64,000 nt of DNA from Pseudomonas grimontii (GTDB lineage: Bacteria > Pseudomonadota > Gammaproteobacteria > Pseudomonadales > Pseudomonadaceae). The notes under the pieces were generated by a model, which did not search any database, had not been told where the DNA came from, and saw nothing but the letters and a program-made list of their open reading frames with translations. A program made the translations under genes and the position numbers. The stretch is taken from NCBI RefSeq assembly GCF_007858185.1, contig NZ_VFES01000021.1, positions 40,706 to 104,705 of the forward strand, in the 5' to 3' direction. This document shows, one piece after another, positions 35,856 through 44,753 of the stretch. Positions within the stretch are counted from its first letter, which is position 1, and each line of letters opens with the position of its first letter.

Positions 35856-36185
35856 TTAGATGTTCGCGTCGAGGAAAGCTTGCAGCTGAGACTTCGACAG
35901 CGCGCCCACCTTAGTGGCTTCGACGTTGCCGTTCTTGAACAGCATCAACGTAGGAATACCGCGCACGCCATGCTTGGCCGGGGTTTCCTGGTTGTCGTCG
36001 ATGTTCAGTTTGGCAATGGTCAGCTTGCCTTCGTAGGTGGTTGCAATGTCGTCCAGGACCGGAGCGATCATTTTGCAAGGGCCACACCATTCAGCCCAGT
36101 AGTCAACCAGCACCGGGCCAGCAGCCTTGAGTACTTCGGCCTCAAAGGTCGCGTCGGTGACGTGCTTGATAAGATCGTTGCTCAT
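35856..36185 (-). CDS. trxA: thioredoxin 1
   Basis: 109 residues from ATG at 36185 (MSNDLIKHVTDATF). The active site WCGPC lies at 33-37 and the cis-proline in GIPTLMLF (about 76). It reduces protein disulfides in the cytoplasm and supplies ribonucleotide reductase. Monocistronic, ended by a strong terminator. The frame's upstream extension is not supported. Confidence 0.97.
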   Translation of the reverse strand: MSNDLIKHVTDATFEAEVLKAAGPVLVDYWAEWCGPCKMIAPVLDDIATTYEGKLTIAKLNIDDNQETPAKHGVRGIPTLMLFKNGNVEATKVGALSKSQLQAFLDANI

Positions 36186-36306
36186 GGATGTCTCCGGATT
36201 GTAAGCAAAAAAAACGTTGCCCATCATAGCCGCCCTTCCCCCGTTCAGGAAGCCGCCTCTGATTGAGTCTTCCTATGATGGCGCATGAGTTTGGGTATAG
36301 CCCAAC

Positions 36307-37002
36307 TCAGGGCGTAACGGGAGTCACGAAGGCGATACCTGTACGCAACGCCGCATTGCGTACATGCTCCTGCATGGTTTTCTGCGCCGACGCACTGGCC
36401 CGCCGGGCCAGGGCGCGCAGGATTTTGCGATGTTCCTGCCAGGTTTCCATGGCCCGCTCCGGCCGGATGAACGGTAGTTTCTGGCTTTCCAGAAACACCT
36501 CGGCACTGGCACTCAGGATGCTCACCATCGCCTGGTTACCGCTGGCCAGCAGGATCCGCTGGTGGAATTCGAAGTCCAGCCGTGCGGCCGCTTCGAAGTC
36601 GCCGGCCTTGAGCACCTTGCGCATCGCTTCGACATTGTCTTCCAGGCTGTCCAGTTCATCGATCGTCAGCGTGACAGCCGCCAAACCCGCCGCAAACCCT
36701 TCCAGCGCATAGCGCAACTGGAAGATATCGAGCGGCGTGGCCTGGGCTGCAAAAGGCCAGGCAAATCCCGGCGCGTCATCCACCGCCTGCACGAACACGC
36801 CTTTACCTGGCTGCACACTGACCACACCCAAGGCGCTCAAGGACGACAGCGCCTCGCGCAGCGACGCCCGGCTGACGCCCAACTGCACCGCCAGGTCGCG
36901 CTGGGACGGCAGTGCATCGCCCGGCCCGAAGCCTTGCTCCTTGATCAGTTTGCGGATGGCCTGCAGGGCCGCTTCCGGTACGGCTTGGGCGATGGAATTC
37001 AT
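36307..37002 (-). CDS. GntR-family (FadR subfamily) regulator
   Basis: 231 residues from ATG at 37002 (MNSIAQAVPEAALQAI). An N-terminal winged helix (about 10-75; GDALPSQRDLAVQLGVSRASLREAL) is followed by an all-helical FCD ligand domain (about 90-220) with the metal/ligand His and Asp positions typical of FadR-type sensors (FEFHQRILLASGN). These bind carboxylates or amino acids. It is divergent from the amino-acid ABC transporter, which it most likely controls. Confidence 0.9.
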   Translation of the reverse strand: MNSIAQAVPEAALQAIRKLIKEQGFGPGDALPSQRDLAVQLGVSRASLREALSSLSALGVVSVQPGKGVFVQAVDDAPGFAWPFAAQATPLDIFQLRYALEGFAAGLAAVTLTIDELDSLEDNVEAMRKVLKAGDFEAAARLDFEFHQRILLASGNQAMVSILSASAEVFLESQKLPFIRPERAMETWQEHRKILRALARRASASAQKTMQEHVRNAALRTGIAFVTPVTP

Positions 37003-37129
37003 AAAAAACTCAAGGTTCCAGTCAACAGAGCGGCTAGTTGTAAAGCTATTCGTGGCCCGCGGCAAGCCACGCCCCAAAGGGGCTCGCGGGGTTTTATCGA
37101 CGCTCGAAAAGGGTGCGAAAAATCGCAGC

Positions 37130-37144
37130 ACTGTTCAGACCAGT
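37130..37144. promoter_or_regulatory. candidate FadR-type operator in the divergent gap
   Basis: ACTGTTCAGACCAGT is a 15-nt palindrome about an odd centre with one mismatch (ACTGTTC against ACTGGTC). Its half-site resembles the TGGT..ACCA pattern of FadR-subfamily operators and lies between the regulator and the transporter. The rest of the 255-nt gap shows only a GC-rich hairpin (around 37069-37090). Confidence 0.35.
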
Positions 37145-37257
37145 AAGACCACCGCACCTCAACAAACTCAAGCCTCGCAGACGATCCGCGCAGTACTGGC
37201 ACGGGCTGTGCACTGAGCAAATCCAGAAAATTCCTTCGCCCTTCTCGGAGAGTTGCC

Positions 37258-38043
37258 ATGACCAAGCGCTACAGCGCCCTGCTCACTGCCCTGTTTGCCA
37301 GCCTGATGCTGAGCCAGGCACCCGCCCAGGCCAACGGTCTGGACGATATCGTCGCCCGTGGCACCCTCAAGGTCGCCGTGCCCCAGGACTTCCCGCCGTT
37401 CGGTTCGGTCGGCCCCGACATGAAGCCCCGTGGCCTGGACATCGACACCGCCAAGCTGCTGGCCGACCAACTCAAGGTCAAGCTGGAGCTGACCCCGGTC
37501 AACAGCACCAACCGCATCCCGTTCCTCACCACCGGCAAGGTCGACCTGGTGATCTCCAGCCTGGGCAAGAACCCCGAGCGCGAAAAGGTCATCGATTTCT
37601 CCAAGGCCTACGCACCGTTCTACCTGGCCGTATTCGGCCCGCCTGACGCCGCCATCAGCAGCACCGACGACCTCAAGGGCAAGACCATCAGCGTGACCCG
37701 TGGCGCCATCGAAGACATCGAGCTGACCGCCGTAGCGCCCAAGGAAGCCACCATCAAGCGCTTCGAAGACAACAACTCCACCATCGCCGCCTACCTGGCC
37801 GGTCAGGTCGACCTGATCGCCAGCGGCAACGTGGTGATGGTGGCGATCAGCGAACGCAACCCGAAACGCGTGCCTGCACTGAAAGTGAAGCTCAAGGACT
37901 CGCCGGTGTACGTGGGCGTGAACAAGAACGAGCCGGCGCTGCTGGAGAAGGTCAACCAGATCCTGGTCGCGGCCAAGGCCGACGGCAGCCTGGAAAAGAA
38001 CGCGATGCAATGGCTGAAAGAGCCGCTGCCCGCCGATCTTTGA
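37258..38043 (+). CDS. polar amino-acid ABC transporter substrate-binding protein
   Basis: 261 residues with a signal peptide (MTKRYSALLTALFASLMLSQ..AQA). Family 3 periplasmic binding protein: RGTLKVAVPQDFPPFGSVG, PRGLDIDTAKLLADQL (the conserved GxDxD-type block), and VDLVISSLGKNPEREKVIDF. It captures an amino acid or similar solute; the ligand cannot be told. First gene of a four-gene operon; ATG follows GGAGAG. Confidence 0.92.
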   Translation: MTKRYSALLTALFASLMLSQAPAQANGLDDIVARGTLKVAVPQDFPPFGSVGPDMKPRGLDIDTAKLLADQLKVKLELTPVNSTNRIPFLTTGKVDLVISSLGKNPEREKVIDFSKAYAPFYLAVFGPPDAAISSTDDLKGKTISVTRGAIEDIELTAVAPKEATIKRFEDNNSTIAAYLAGQVDLIASGNVVMVAISERNPKRVPALKVKLKDSPVYVGVNKNEPALLEKVNQILVAAKADGSLEKNAMQWLKEPLPADL

Positions 38044-38060
38044 TACGACGGAGCTGACTC

Positions 38061-38729
38061 ATGGCGTATCAATTTGACTTTGTGCCGGTGCTGGCCAATA
38101 CCGATCTGCTGTTGCGCGGCGCGTTGTTCACTCTTGAGCTGACGGCCATCGGTGCGATCCTGGGGGTGGCCCTGGGCACCGTCGGCGCGGTGGTGCGGGC
38201 GTGGAAAATCCAGCCATTTGCCTGGTTCTTCGGCGTCTATGTCGAGTTGATCCGCAACACACCGTTCCTCGTGCAGCTGTTCTTCATTTTCTTCGGCCTG
38301 CCGTCCCTGGGGCTGAAAATCACCGAGTGGCAGGCTGCTGTATTGGCGATGGTGATCAACCTGGGGGCCTACTCCACGGAGATCATCCGCGCCGGCATCC
38401 AGGCCATCCCGCGCGGGCAATTGGAAGCCGCCGCCGCGCTGGCGATGACGCGCTTCGAAGCGTTTCGCCATGTGGTGCTGCTGCCGGCGCTGGGCAAGGT
38501 GTGGCCGGCCCTGAGCAGCCAGATCATCATCGTGATGCTCGGTTCGGCGGTGTGTTCGCAGATCGCCACCGAGGAGCTGAGTTTTGCCGCCAACTTTATC
38601 CAGTCGCGCAATTTCCGCGCGTTTGAAACCTATGCGCTGACCACCCTGGTGTACCTGTGCATGGCGTTGATGATTCGCCAGCTGCTCAACTGGATCGGCC
38701 GCCGCTTTGTGATGAGGAATAGCCGATGA
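38061..38729 (+). CDS. amino-acid ABC transporter permease 1
   Basis: 222 residues with about five helices of the HisM/QM family. The EAA loop LEAAAALAMTRFEAFRHVVLP (about 118-138, shown in part) contacts the ATPase. It follows the binding-protein gene by 17 nt and overlaps the second permease gene by 4 nt (ATGA). Confidence 0.93.
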   Translation: MAYQFDFVPVLANTDLLLRGALFTLELTAIGAILGVALGTVGAVVRAWKIQPFAWFFGVYVELIRNTPFLVQLFFIFFGLPSLGLKITEWQAAVLAMVINLGAYSTEIIRAGIQAIPRGQLEAAAALAMTRFEAFRHVVLLPALGKVWPALSSQIIIVMLGSAVCSQIATEELSFAANFIQSRNFRAFETYALTTLVYLCMALMIRQLLNWIGRRFVMRNSR

Positions 38730-39376
38730 GTGATTTTTCCTTCTGGGACATCGTGCGCAACCTGCTTACGGGCCTGCAGTGGACGCTGTTGCTGTCGCTG
38801 GTGGCGTTTATCGGCGGCGGCCTGATCGGCTTGCTGGTGATGACCATGCGCATCAGCAGCAAAGCGTTCCCGCGCAATGTTGCGCGCACCTATATCGAAC
38901 TGTTCCAGGGCACACCGTTATTGATGCAGCTGTTCCTGGTGTTCTTCGGCATCGCCCTGTTGGGGGTGGATATTTCACCGTGGCTGGCAGCGGCGATTGC
39001 CCTGACGTTGTTTACCAGTGCGTACCTCGCCGAAATCTGGCGCGGCTGCGTCGACTCCATCGCCCATGGGCAGTGGGAAGCATCGGCCAGCCTGGCGCTC
39101 AATCCGCTTGAACAACTGCGCTACGTGATCCTGCCCCAAGCCCTACGCATTGCGGTGGCACCCACGGTTGGGTTCTCGGTGCAAGTGGTCAAAGGCACCG
39201 CCGTCACTTCAATCATCGGCTTCACCGAACTGACCAAGACCGGCGGCATGCTCGCCAACGCCACCTTCGAGCCTTTTATGGTCTACGGCCTGGTGGCGCT
39301 CGGTTACTTCCTGCTCTGCTACCCCTTATCCCTCAGTGCGCGCTACCTGGAAAGGAGACTGCATGCCTCTGCTTAG
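38726..39376 (+). CDS. amino-acid ABC transporter permease 2
   Basis: 216 residues, about five helices, HisQ/M family, with ARTYIELFQGTPLLMQLFLV and an EAA-type loop (WEASASLALNPLEQLRYVIL). It pairs with the preceding permease. Its last 14 nt overlap the ATPase gene. Confidence 0.93.
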   Translation: MSDFSFWDIVRNLLTGLQWTLLLSLVAFIGGGLIGLLVMTMRISSKAFPRNVARTYIELFQGTPLLMQLFLVFFGIALLGVDISPWLAAAIALTLFTSAYLAEIWRGCVDSIAHGQWEASASLALNPLEQLRYVILPQALRIAVAPTVGFSVQVVKGTAVTSIIGFTELTKTGGMLANATFEPFMVYGLVALGYFLLCYPLSLSARYLERRLHASA

Positions 39377-40100
39377 AATTTCCGCCCTGCATAAATATTA
39401 CGGCGATCACCACGTCCTCAAGGGCATCGACCTGACCGTTGAAGAAGGCCAGGTGGTAGCGATCATCGGCCGCAGCGGCTCGGGCAAGTCCACCTTGCTG
39501 CGAACCCTCAATGGCCTGGAATCGATCAACGACGGCGTGATCGAGGTTGATGGCGAATACCTCGATGCCGCCCGTGCCGATCTGCGCAGCCTGCGACAGA
39601 AAGTCGGCATGGTGTTCCAGCAGTTCAACCTGTTCCCGCACCTGACCGTAGGCGAAAACGTCATGCTCGCACCGCAAGTGGTGCAGAAAGTGCCAAAGGC
39701 CAAGGCAGCACAACTTGCCAGGCAAATGCTGGAGCGCGTAGGCCTGGGTGAGAAATTCGACGCTTTCCCCGATCGCCTGTCAGGCGGCCAGCAGCAACGC
39801 GTTGCCATTGCCCGCGCCCTGGCCATGTCACCCAAGGTGCTGCTTTGCGATGAAATCACCTCAGCCCTGGACCCGGAGCTGGTCAACGAAGTGCTCAGCG
39901 TGGTGCGCCAACTGGCCAAGGACGGTATGACCTTGATCATGGTGACGCACGAAATGCGCTTCGCCCGGGAAGTCGGCGACAAGCTGGTGTTCATGCACCA
40001 GGGCAAGGTGCATGAAGTCGGTGACCCGAAGTTGTTGTTTGCCAACCCGCAGACTGCCGAGTTGGCGAACTTCATCGGCACTACCGAAGCGCACGCCTGA
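39363..40100 (+). CDS. amino-acid ABC transporter ATP-binding protein
   Basis: 245 residues from ATG at 39363 (GGAAAGGAG site). Walker A IGRSGSGKST (about 34), Q-loop VFQQFNLFPH, signature LSGGQQQR (about 140), Walker B VLLCDEITSALDPE and switch His VTHEMRFA are all intact. It powers uptake with the two permeases. It converges on the fimbrial locus with 4 nt between the stops. Confidence 0.95.
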   Translation: MPLLRISALHKYYGDHHVLKGIDLTVEEGQVVAIIGRSGSGKSTLLRTLNGLESINDGVIEVDGEYLDAARADLRSLRQKVGMVFQQFNLFPHLTVGENVMLAPQVVQKVPKAKAAQLARQMLERVGLGEKFDAFPDRLSGGQQQRVAIARALAMSPKVLLCDEITSALDPELVNEVLSVVRQLAKDGMTLIMVTHEMRFAREVGDKLVFMHQGKVHEVGDPKLLFANPQTAELANFIGTTEAHA

Positions 40101-40104
40101 TCGA

Positions 40105-40677
40105 TCAGCCGCCGGGTACCCATTCAAAACGCCCGCTACCCTCCAGCAACGTTTTATCGCGGACGGGGGGCGCGGCGCTCGATAGATAGGTGTCGACCTG
40201 CACCTGCGCAGAAAAGACTCGCCCCCTGACAGCCTGCCCGGCCTTCAGCACCACCAGCGCTTGGTCAGGCCGCAGTTGAGCACTGCGCTCGGCTCGGTTG
40301 TGCATCGGTGCCAGCTCTATTGCTTGGCCATCCAGCAGTGGCTGTTGCAGCGTCAGGTCAAAACGCCCCGCCCGGCCAAACCTGAAACCTTGGGCATCGG
40401 CCGGCACACCCTGAAAACGCAACGCAATCAACGTAGGCTCAGAGCACACCACGTTCAGGCGCACCATGCGTTTACCCAGGAAAATCCCGCGAGGCTCGGG
40501 CGTTGTACCGGGGCGCAGAAGCCCGTAATCAATTTGTGGCTGGCTCACTGATAGGCGGCACTCAGAAGCCGAAGCCTCAAAAACCGTCAACAGGCTCAAC
40601 ACCACCGTAAGAGCTCCCGGCGCCAAGGCACCTTTAACGGCAGACCGCCGCTGTGTTTTCATAAAGTTGGCCATCAT
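40105..40677 (-). CDS. fimbrial minor subunit or tip protein (DUF1120-like)
   Basis: 190 residues with a signal peptide ending ASA-SECRLSV. The mature start ECRLSVSQPQIDYGLLRPG copies the pattern of the two pilins upstream (C..., then YG.IRP/RPS), and VVCSEPTLIALRFQG matches their CDAPT..S block, so it is a divergent pilin-family subunit. A disulfide between these two cysteines is expected. It overlaps the usher gene by 44 nt with its first ATG at 40677; ATG at 40662 is an alternative. As the last gene of the locus it may encode a tip or terminating subunit. Confidence 0.75.
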   Translation of the reverse strand: MMANFMKTQRRSAVKGALAPGALTVVLSLLTVFEASASECRLSVSQPQIDYGLLRPGTTPEPRGIFLGKRMVRLNVVCSEPTLIALRFQGVPADAQGFRFGRAGRFDLTLQQPLLDGQAIELAPMHNRAERSAQLRPDQALVVLKAGQAVRGRVFSAQVQVDTYLSSAAPPVRDKTLLEGSGRFEWVPGG

Positions 40678-43138
40678 CGTTTTGTTCCGACAGGTCGAGT
40701 TGCAGTTTGCAGGAGGTCGCGTTCGGCAATGACACGGTCAGGGCTTGTGGCGCGTCGATGTTGCTCAGGAAAATCAGGCCGTCCCCGACGACTGTGGTCA
40801 GGAATGTAGTGTCTGCTGCCATAACCGAAGCGCCTTTGGCCAACGGTCGGCCACTTTGATCGATGGCACGCAACAGCACCCGCCGGACCTTCACCACTTC
40901 AAAGTCGACCGTACTGAATGAGCCTCGCCCAGCCTCCAGGGTTTTGATGCCATTCTTGATATCAACCTGACGTGGCAGGGATTTGCCTTCCACCTCGACG
41001 AGACTGGACTGATAGGCAGGCAAGCCCGGTATCACCGCCATTCCCCATCGGTCAGTCCATACAGGCCCTTGGGGTGTGGTGATGCGCGCGCCCGAAACAT
41101 CGCCGACCGAAGCAACTCCAAAGGTATCCTCGACCCTGTACGGTGACAGCGTCAGCCCACGCTCATGTGCCACAACCGCGCCCTGCAACTGTCCGCTATA
41201 GCTGGTGCTGGTCGACTCCCGGTTAACGCCCAGGCCCAGCTGGGCGTAACGGGACGTCGTGTTGAGCGTACCGCCCAGCGCATGCCGGGCGTCAGCACCC
41301 AGGTCGCTGTCGGCGCGAAGTTCATAATTGAGCGTGTCGTCGACGCGCTCGCTGAAAGCTGTGCCAATACTTGATCGACTTCCCTGGCGCCTGGCCGTGG
41401 AAGTCAGCGAACGATCCCCACCCAAGGGAACGCTGACCTGCAGGCGAATGCCGACCCCATCGTTGTCGTCCTTGTTATTGCCGGAAGCACCCACCTGCGA
41501 GTCCACGCTCACCCCGACGTTGGCGTACTTGAAATTCTTGTTCCAGGAACCATGGATATGCTGGGAGGTGTGGCTGTTGAAGTTTGCAGCACGGGTGTAT
41601 CCGATCGCGAATCCGCCCAACTGTGGGTCCGCCCAGTTGAACCCCGCCGTGTATTGATTTTTGAAGCGCGAGTCCACTCCCTCCCCCATATCGGCGCGCA
41701 CAGTGTCGAGCACATCACGAAAACCTGGCGTCTGGGTCGTAGCACTCAAGGTCATGTGCACATCACCCGGCAATACGCTCCCCAAGGAGACGCTGTTACG
41801 CATGCCCCGCACGCTGTTCTTGCTGTCACGTGAGAGGTTGTTACGCAGGCCAACAGAGAAACGCTGCGCGAAATTGCTGTCCAGTGCCAACCCCACGGAA
41901 TTGTAATGGTCCGTAACCTGCACACCCGAGCTGAGGGCGGTATCGGGTGTGAGCGCCCAGGTCCCGGAGCCCATGGCCAGCAGAGGTTCATCGGCACCGC
42001 TGCGGTCCACGTCCCGAATCGTGCCCACGGCCGCGGTATAACCTGACTTCAACGGCACCGCACCACGAAAGGAAGCGGCTGGTACGACAAAACTACGCTG
42101 TCCGCCACGGGTCTCGATAACCCGCACTTCAAGATCGCTCGTGCCGTTGAGCAGCGGCAGGTTGCTCAACACAAACGGCCCTTCCGGCACGACCGTTGTG
42201 TAGATCAGGGCGCCCGACTGACGCACCTCTACCCGCGACTGGCTCAGGGCCTGGCCTTCGACCACCACACCATTGCTGCCGGCACCGCCTTCGACACCGT
42301 CTGGAGACAGCTGAAAACCGGTCAGTTGCATGCCGCCAAACACCGGACTGTTACCGGCGATCTGTCCCACCTGGAAAGTAGACGCCAACGACGCAAGATC
42401 CCGTTGCGCATAAGCGTATAAGTGCTCTGTCCTTGAACGACCATCGGTCGAGAAATAAAGCTGGCGACTGCGTGCAATCCAATCGCCGACGTTGAACCCC
42501 AACTCCGTAGACGCCGATAGAAAACGCCCCCTGGCCTCGCGCGAATGACTGTTGATACCTTGCAAATCGTAGTTGAGCAGGCCCGCCGTTCCTCCTCGGG
42601 CGAAGTGGCCAGTACCTCGTTGCGGCTCACGTATCGCCGGGGTCGGAACCACGATCGACACCTCTTCGTTGCCCGGGCGCAGGGTCAATACCGTACTGGG
42701 AAACTCGGCAAGAAAGTCATGGCAGGCCTGATCAGCGGGAACCTGCTTGTCTATCACCGAAGCAGGTACACGCAGGCCTCCGCGATCCAGCAAGCCGCGG
42801 GTAAAGCACAGCTCCCCCTCATGGTTGAACCGCGCATCGGTCAATCCAATGCGATCACCATTAACCGTCAGATCGACGACCCGAACGCCTTCACTGAATC
42901 GCGGTGCGTTCTGAAAATAGCGGGCGACCGATGGATCAAGTCCGCGATGCTGCAAGATGGCTAGATCGAATCCCAGAGGGGATGCCCCAGGCCCGGCATA
43001 CACATGCCCAGCCGCTCCCGTAAACATCGCTACGCAGACTGAAAGACTGACTCGGTGAAACATAAAAGGCGCTTCGGCCTTTTGTACGTCACGTCGGTTT
43101 TTACGAACAACGCCGGCAACCTCGTTTATTTTTCTCAT
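40634..43138 (-). CDS. fimbrial outer-membrane usher
   Basis: 834 residues. A signal peptide is seen inside an extended N-terminus (cleavage expected after GHVYA, about 48), so the true start could be the ATG at 43063; neither start has a strong ribosome site. Domains: N-terminal chaperone-binding domain (FDLAILQHRGLDPSVARYF), a long barrel with plug, and two C-terminal domains ending in a Cys pair (CKLQLDLSEQ..AVCR). It receives chaperone-subunit complexes and extrudes the fibre. It begins 6 nt after the chaperone gene. Confidence 0.9.
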   Translation of the reverse strand: MRKINEVAGVVRKNRRDVQKAEAPFMFHRVSLSVCVAMFTGAAGHVYAGPGASPLGFDLAILQHRGLDPSVARYFQNAPRFSEGVRVVDLTVNGDRIGLTDARFNHEGELCFTRGLLDRGGLRVPASVIDKQVPADQACHDFLAEFPSTVLTLRPGNEEVSIVVPTPAIREPQRGTGHFARGGTAGLLNYDLQGINSHSREARGRFLSASTELGFNVGDWIARSRQLYFSTDGRSRTEHLYAYAQRDLASLASTFQVGQIAGNSPVFGGMQLTGFQLSPDGVEGGAGSNGVVVEGQALSQSRVEVRQSGALIYTTVVPEGPFVLSNLPLLNGTSDLEVRVIETRGGQRSFVVPAASFRGAVPLKSGYTAAVGTIRDVDRSGADEPLLAMGSGTWALTPDTALSSGVQVTDHYNSVGLALDSNFAQRFSVGLRNNLSRDSKNSVRGMRNSVSLGSVLPGDVHMTLSATTQTPGFRDVLDTVRADMGEGVDSRFKNQYTAGFNWADPQLGGFAIGYTRAANFNSHTSQHIHGSWNKNFKYANVGVSVDSQVGASGNNKDDNDGVGIRLQVSVPLGGDRSLTSTARRQGSRSSIGTAFSERVDDTLNYELRADSDLGADARHALGGTLNTTSRYAQLGLGVNRESTSTSYSGQLQGAVVAHERGLTLSPYRVEDTFGVASVGDVSGARITTPQGPVWTDRWGMAVIPGLPAYQSSLVEVEGKSLPRQVDIKNGIKTLEAGRGSFSTVDFEVVKVRRVLLRAIDQSGRPLAKGASVMAADTTFLTTVVGDGLIFLSNIDAPQALTVSLPNATSCKLQLDLSEQNDDGQLYENTAAVCR

Positions 43139-43144
43139 ACGCGG

Positions 43145-43861
43145 TCAAGGCGTGTTGGCTACGAGCAGGGCATCGTAATTGTCTACGGTAAATCCATAGA
43201 CAGTGGCAGGCGCGATGGTGACTGACCTGGCATCAGGGTTGGGGCTTGAAAATTCGGCGCTCAACACCTCACCCGGCAAAACATAGGTGCGTGAAAGATA
43301 GGCTTTGGCTTTTTGCGGGTTCAGTTGCACCTCAGCGGCCAAACGAACGATATAGGGACTATCGTTGCGCACGCTCAAGGTTTTGCCCTGCAGGCTCCAG
43401 GTCAGCAGCTCCCAAGGCGCATTGTGCTGGGGCAGGCCCTTGGGGTGGAGAATCAGTGGCAGGTTTTGTCGCAGACTGATACCAATCGTCGCCCCTGACC
43501 CTGGCTGGGTCTGTGGAATGCCCTCGAAGGTGACACGTTTTAGACGCTGGGTTTTGAGCGGTTCGTTGCCGATCGCCAGAAACCTCACCATTTGCAACTC
43601 GCCACCGTCCACCCTGGAAACAGGTGGAGTGACAACCACCAGCGGTTCAAGATCTTCAGGAACATCTTCAATTGCCGAATGGAGTAGCGCCGGCCCTGCA
43701 TCAGTATTTTTGACGTTAATACTGACCTCACCATCCGCTTCATTCAGCACAATGACAGTGGTTTCAGGCTCCATACCATCGGCGTACGCTGCACCGCATA
43801 AAAGAAAGTTGACGCACATGCATATCGCTAAAAAAAACTTTGACTTCGAGAAGACGCTCAT
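43145..43861 (-). CDS. periplasmic fimbrial chaperone (PapD/FimC-like)
   Basis: 238 residues with a signal peptide (FFLAICMCVNFLLCGAAYA). Two Ig-like domains: the first contains VVTPPVSRVDGGELQMVRFL, the G1/F1 region with the conserved Arg, and the second carries SPYIVRLAAEVQLN. The chaperone lends its G1 strand to subunits until the usher takes them. It sits between the pilins and the usher on one strand. Confidence 0.88.
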   Translation of the reverse strand: MSVFSKSKFFLAICMCVNFLLCGAAYADGMEPETTVIVLNEADGEVSINVKNTDAGPALLHSAIEDVPEDLEPLVVVTPPVSRVDGGELQMVRFLAIGNEPLKTQRLKRVTFEGIPQTQPGSGATIGISLRQNLPLILHPKGLPQHNAPWELLTWSLQGKTLSVRNDSPYIVRLAAEVQLNPQKAKAYLSRTYVLPGEVLSAEFSSPNPDARSVTIAPATVYGFTVDNYDALLVANTP

Positions 43862-43959
43862 TCGATCTTTCCTTTACTTCGAGCACAGCAAAACAGCCAA
43901 CACAAGTTAAAACTTCAAACACGCGAAGCCTCAACCTGCGCTGGCCGACCCGGCATCGC

Positions 43960-44607
43960 TTACAAGTAGCGCAACTCTAAGGTGGCATGGCCATCCAGAT
44001 TGATGCCTTGACCGACGGAGAAAGCAGAGGTCTTGTTGATGACTCCTTGTACTTGCAAGTTGCCGGAAACGACGGACAGCTTAATCGGCGTAGTTGTGCC
44101 TGATGCCCAACTCGTCAAATGCGGCGGCTGTGCCAGAGCACCATCGCCGAAGGTCCAGGCAGCACCGTTATTGTTCGAACCATTAACCCTGACAACCTTA
44201 CCGTCGGCGACGGTATTCGCCATGAACATAACGTAACCGCCCACCTTCTCACCTTTGGATGAGGTACCCAGTCCATAGTTGAAGGTGTCGATATATGTCC
44301 GGTTAAATGCAGTTTGCATCATCCCGGGCACTTTACTGCCTGCACGATTGTCCTGTGTCCTGATGCTTACCAAGGTAGGCGCATCACACCTGACTGTGAA
44401 GGGAGTGCTTTTTTTATCCAATTTTGTGTAATTAGTGACACTCAGCGAACTCGGTCGAATCATACCGTAATCAAAAACCGAGTTAGCTATCGTAAAACTA
44501 CAACTTGCGGGAGCAATAGTGCCTTTAACACGCACATCAGCAGCTTGGGCGTTCAGACCAGCAACGCCAAAAAACATCCCCATCAATAAAACTGCTTTAT
44601 TTTTCAT
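43960..44607 (-). CDS. DUF1120 fimbrial subunit B
   Basis: 215 residues with a signal peptide (MKNKAVLLMGMFFGVAGLNA, then QA). The mature chain starts ADVRVKGTIAPASCSFTIAN and has FDYGMIRPSSLSVTNYTKLD, CDAPTLVSIRTQDNRAGS and an ATLELRYL end. The two cysteines fit the pilin disulfide and the aromatic last strand fits chaperone binding. It is clearly paralogous to the gene at 44752. Base composition is lower in GC than the surrounding core genes. Confidence 0.88.
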   Translation of the reverse strand: MKNKAVLLMGMFFGVAGLNAQAADVRVKGTIAPASCSFTIANSVFDYGMIRPSSLSVTNYTKLDKKSTPFTVRCDAPTLVSIRTQDNRAGSKVPGMMQTAFNRTYIDTFNYGLGTSSKGEKVGGYVMFMANTVADGKVVRVNGSNNNGAAWTFGDGALAQPPHLTSWASGTTTPIKLSVVSGNLQVQGVINKTSAFSVGQGINLDGHATLELRYL

Positions 44608-44733
44608 GAACAGCCCTTTTTATAAAAACCATGAGTAACGCCCAAACTTATTTCGTTTGAGCTATTAATTTTCAACGCACAGCGACAAGACAACCAAGCC
44701 TATCGACATAACGGCGTCGCTTTCACCGTATCC

Positions 44734-44753
44734 AAGCAACAGGTATGTTGCTT
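44734..44753 (-). terminator. short hairpin after the first pilin gene
   Basis: A 7-bp stem (AAGCAAC, 44734-44740, with 44747-44753) overlaps the stop codon of the first pilin. There is no T-tract. It could act as a partial terminator or 3' stabiliser that makes the first pilin more abundant than downstream products. Confidence 0.4.

Noticed and set aside
37069..37100. GC-rich hairpin in the regulator-transporter gap as a terminator
   Set aside because: It lies between two divergent starts, where no transcript should end; stem is interrupted.
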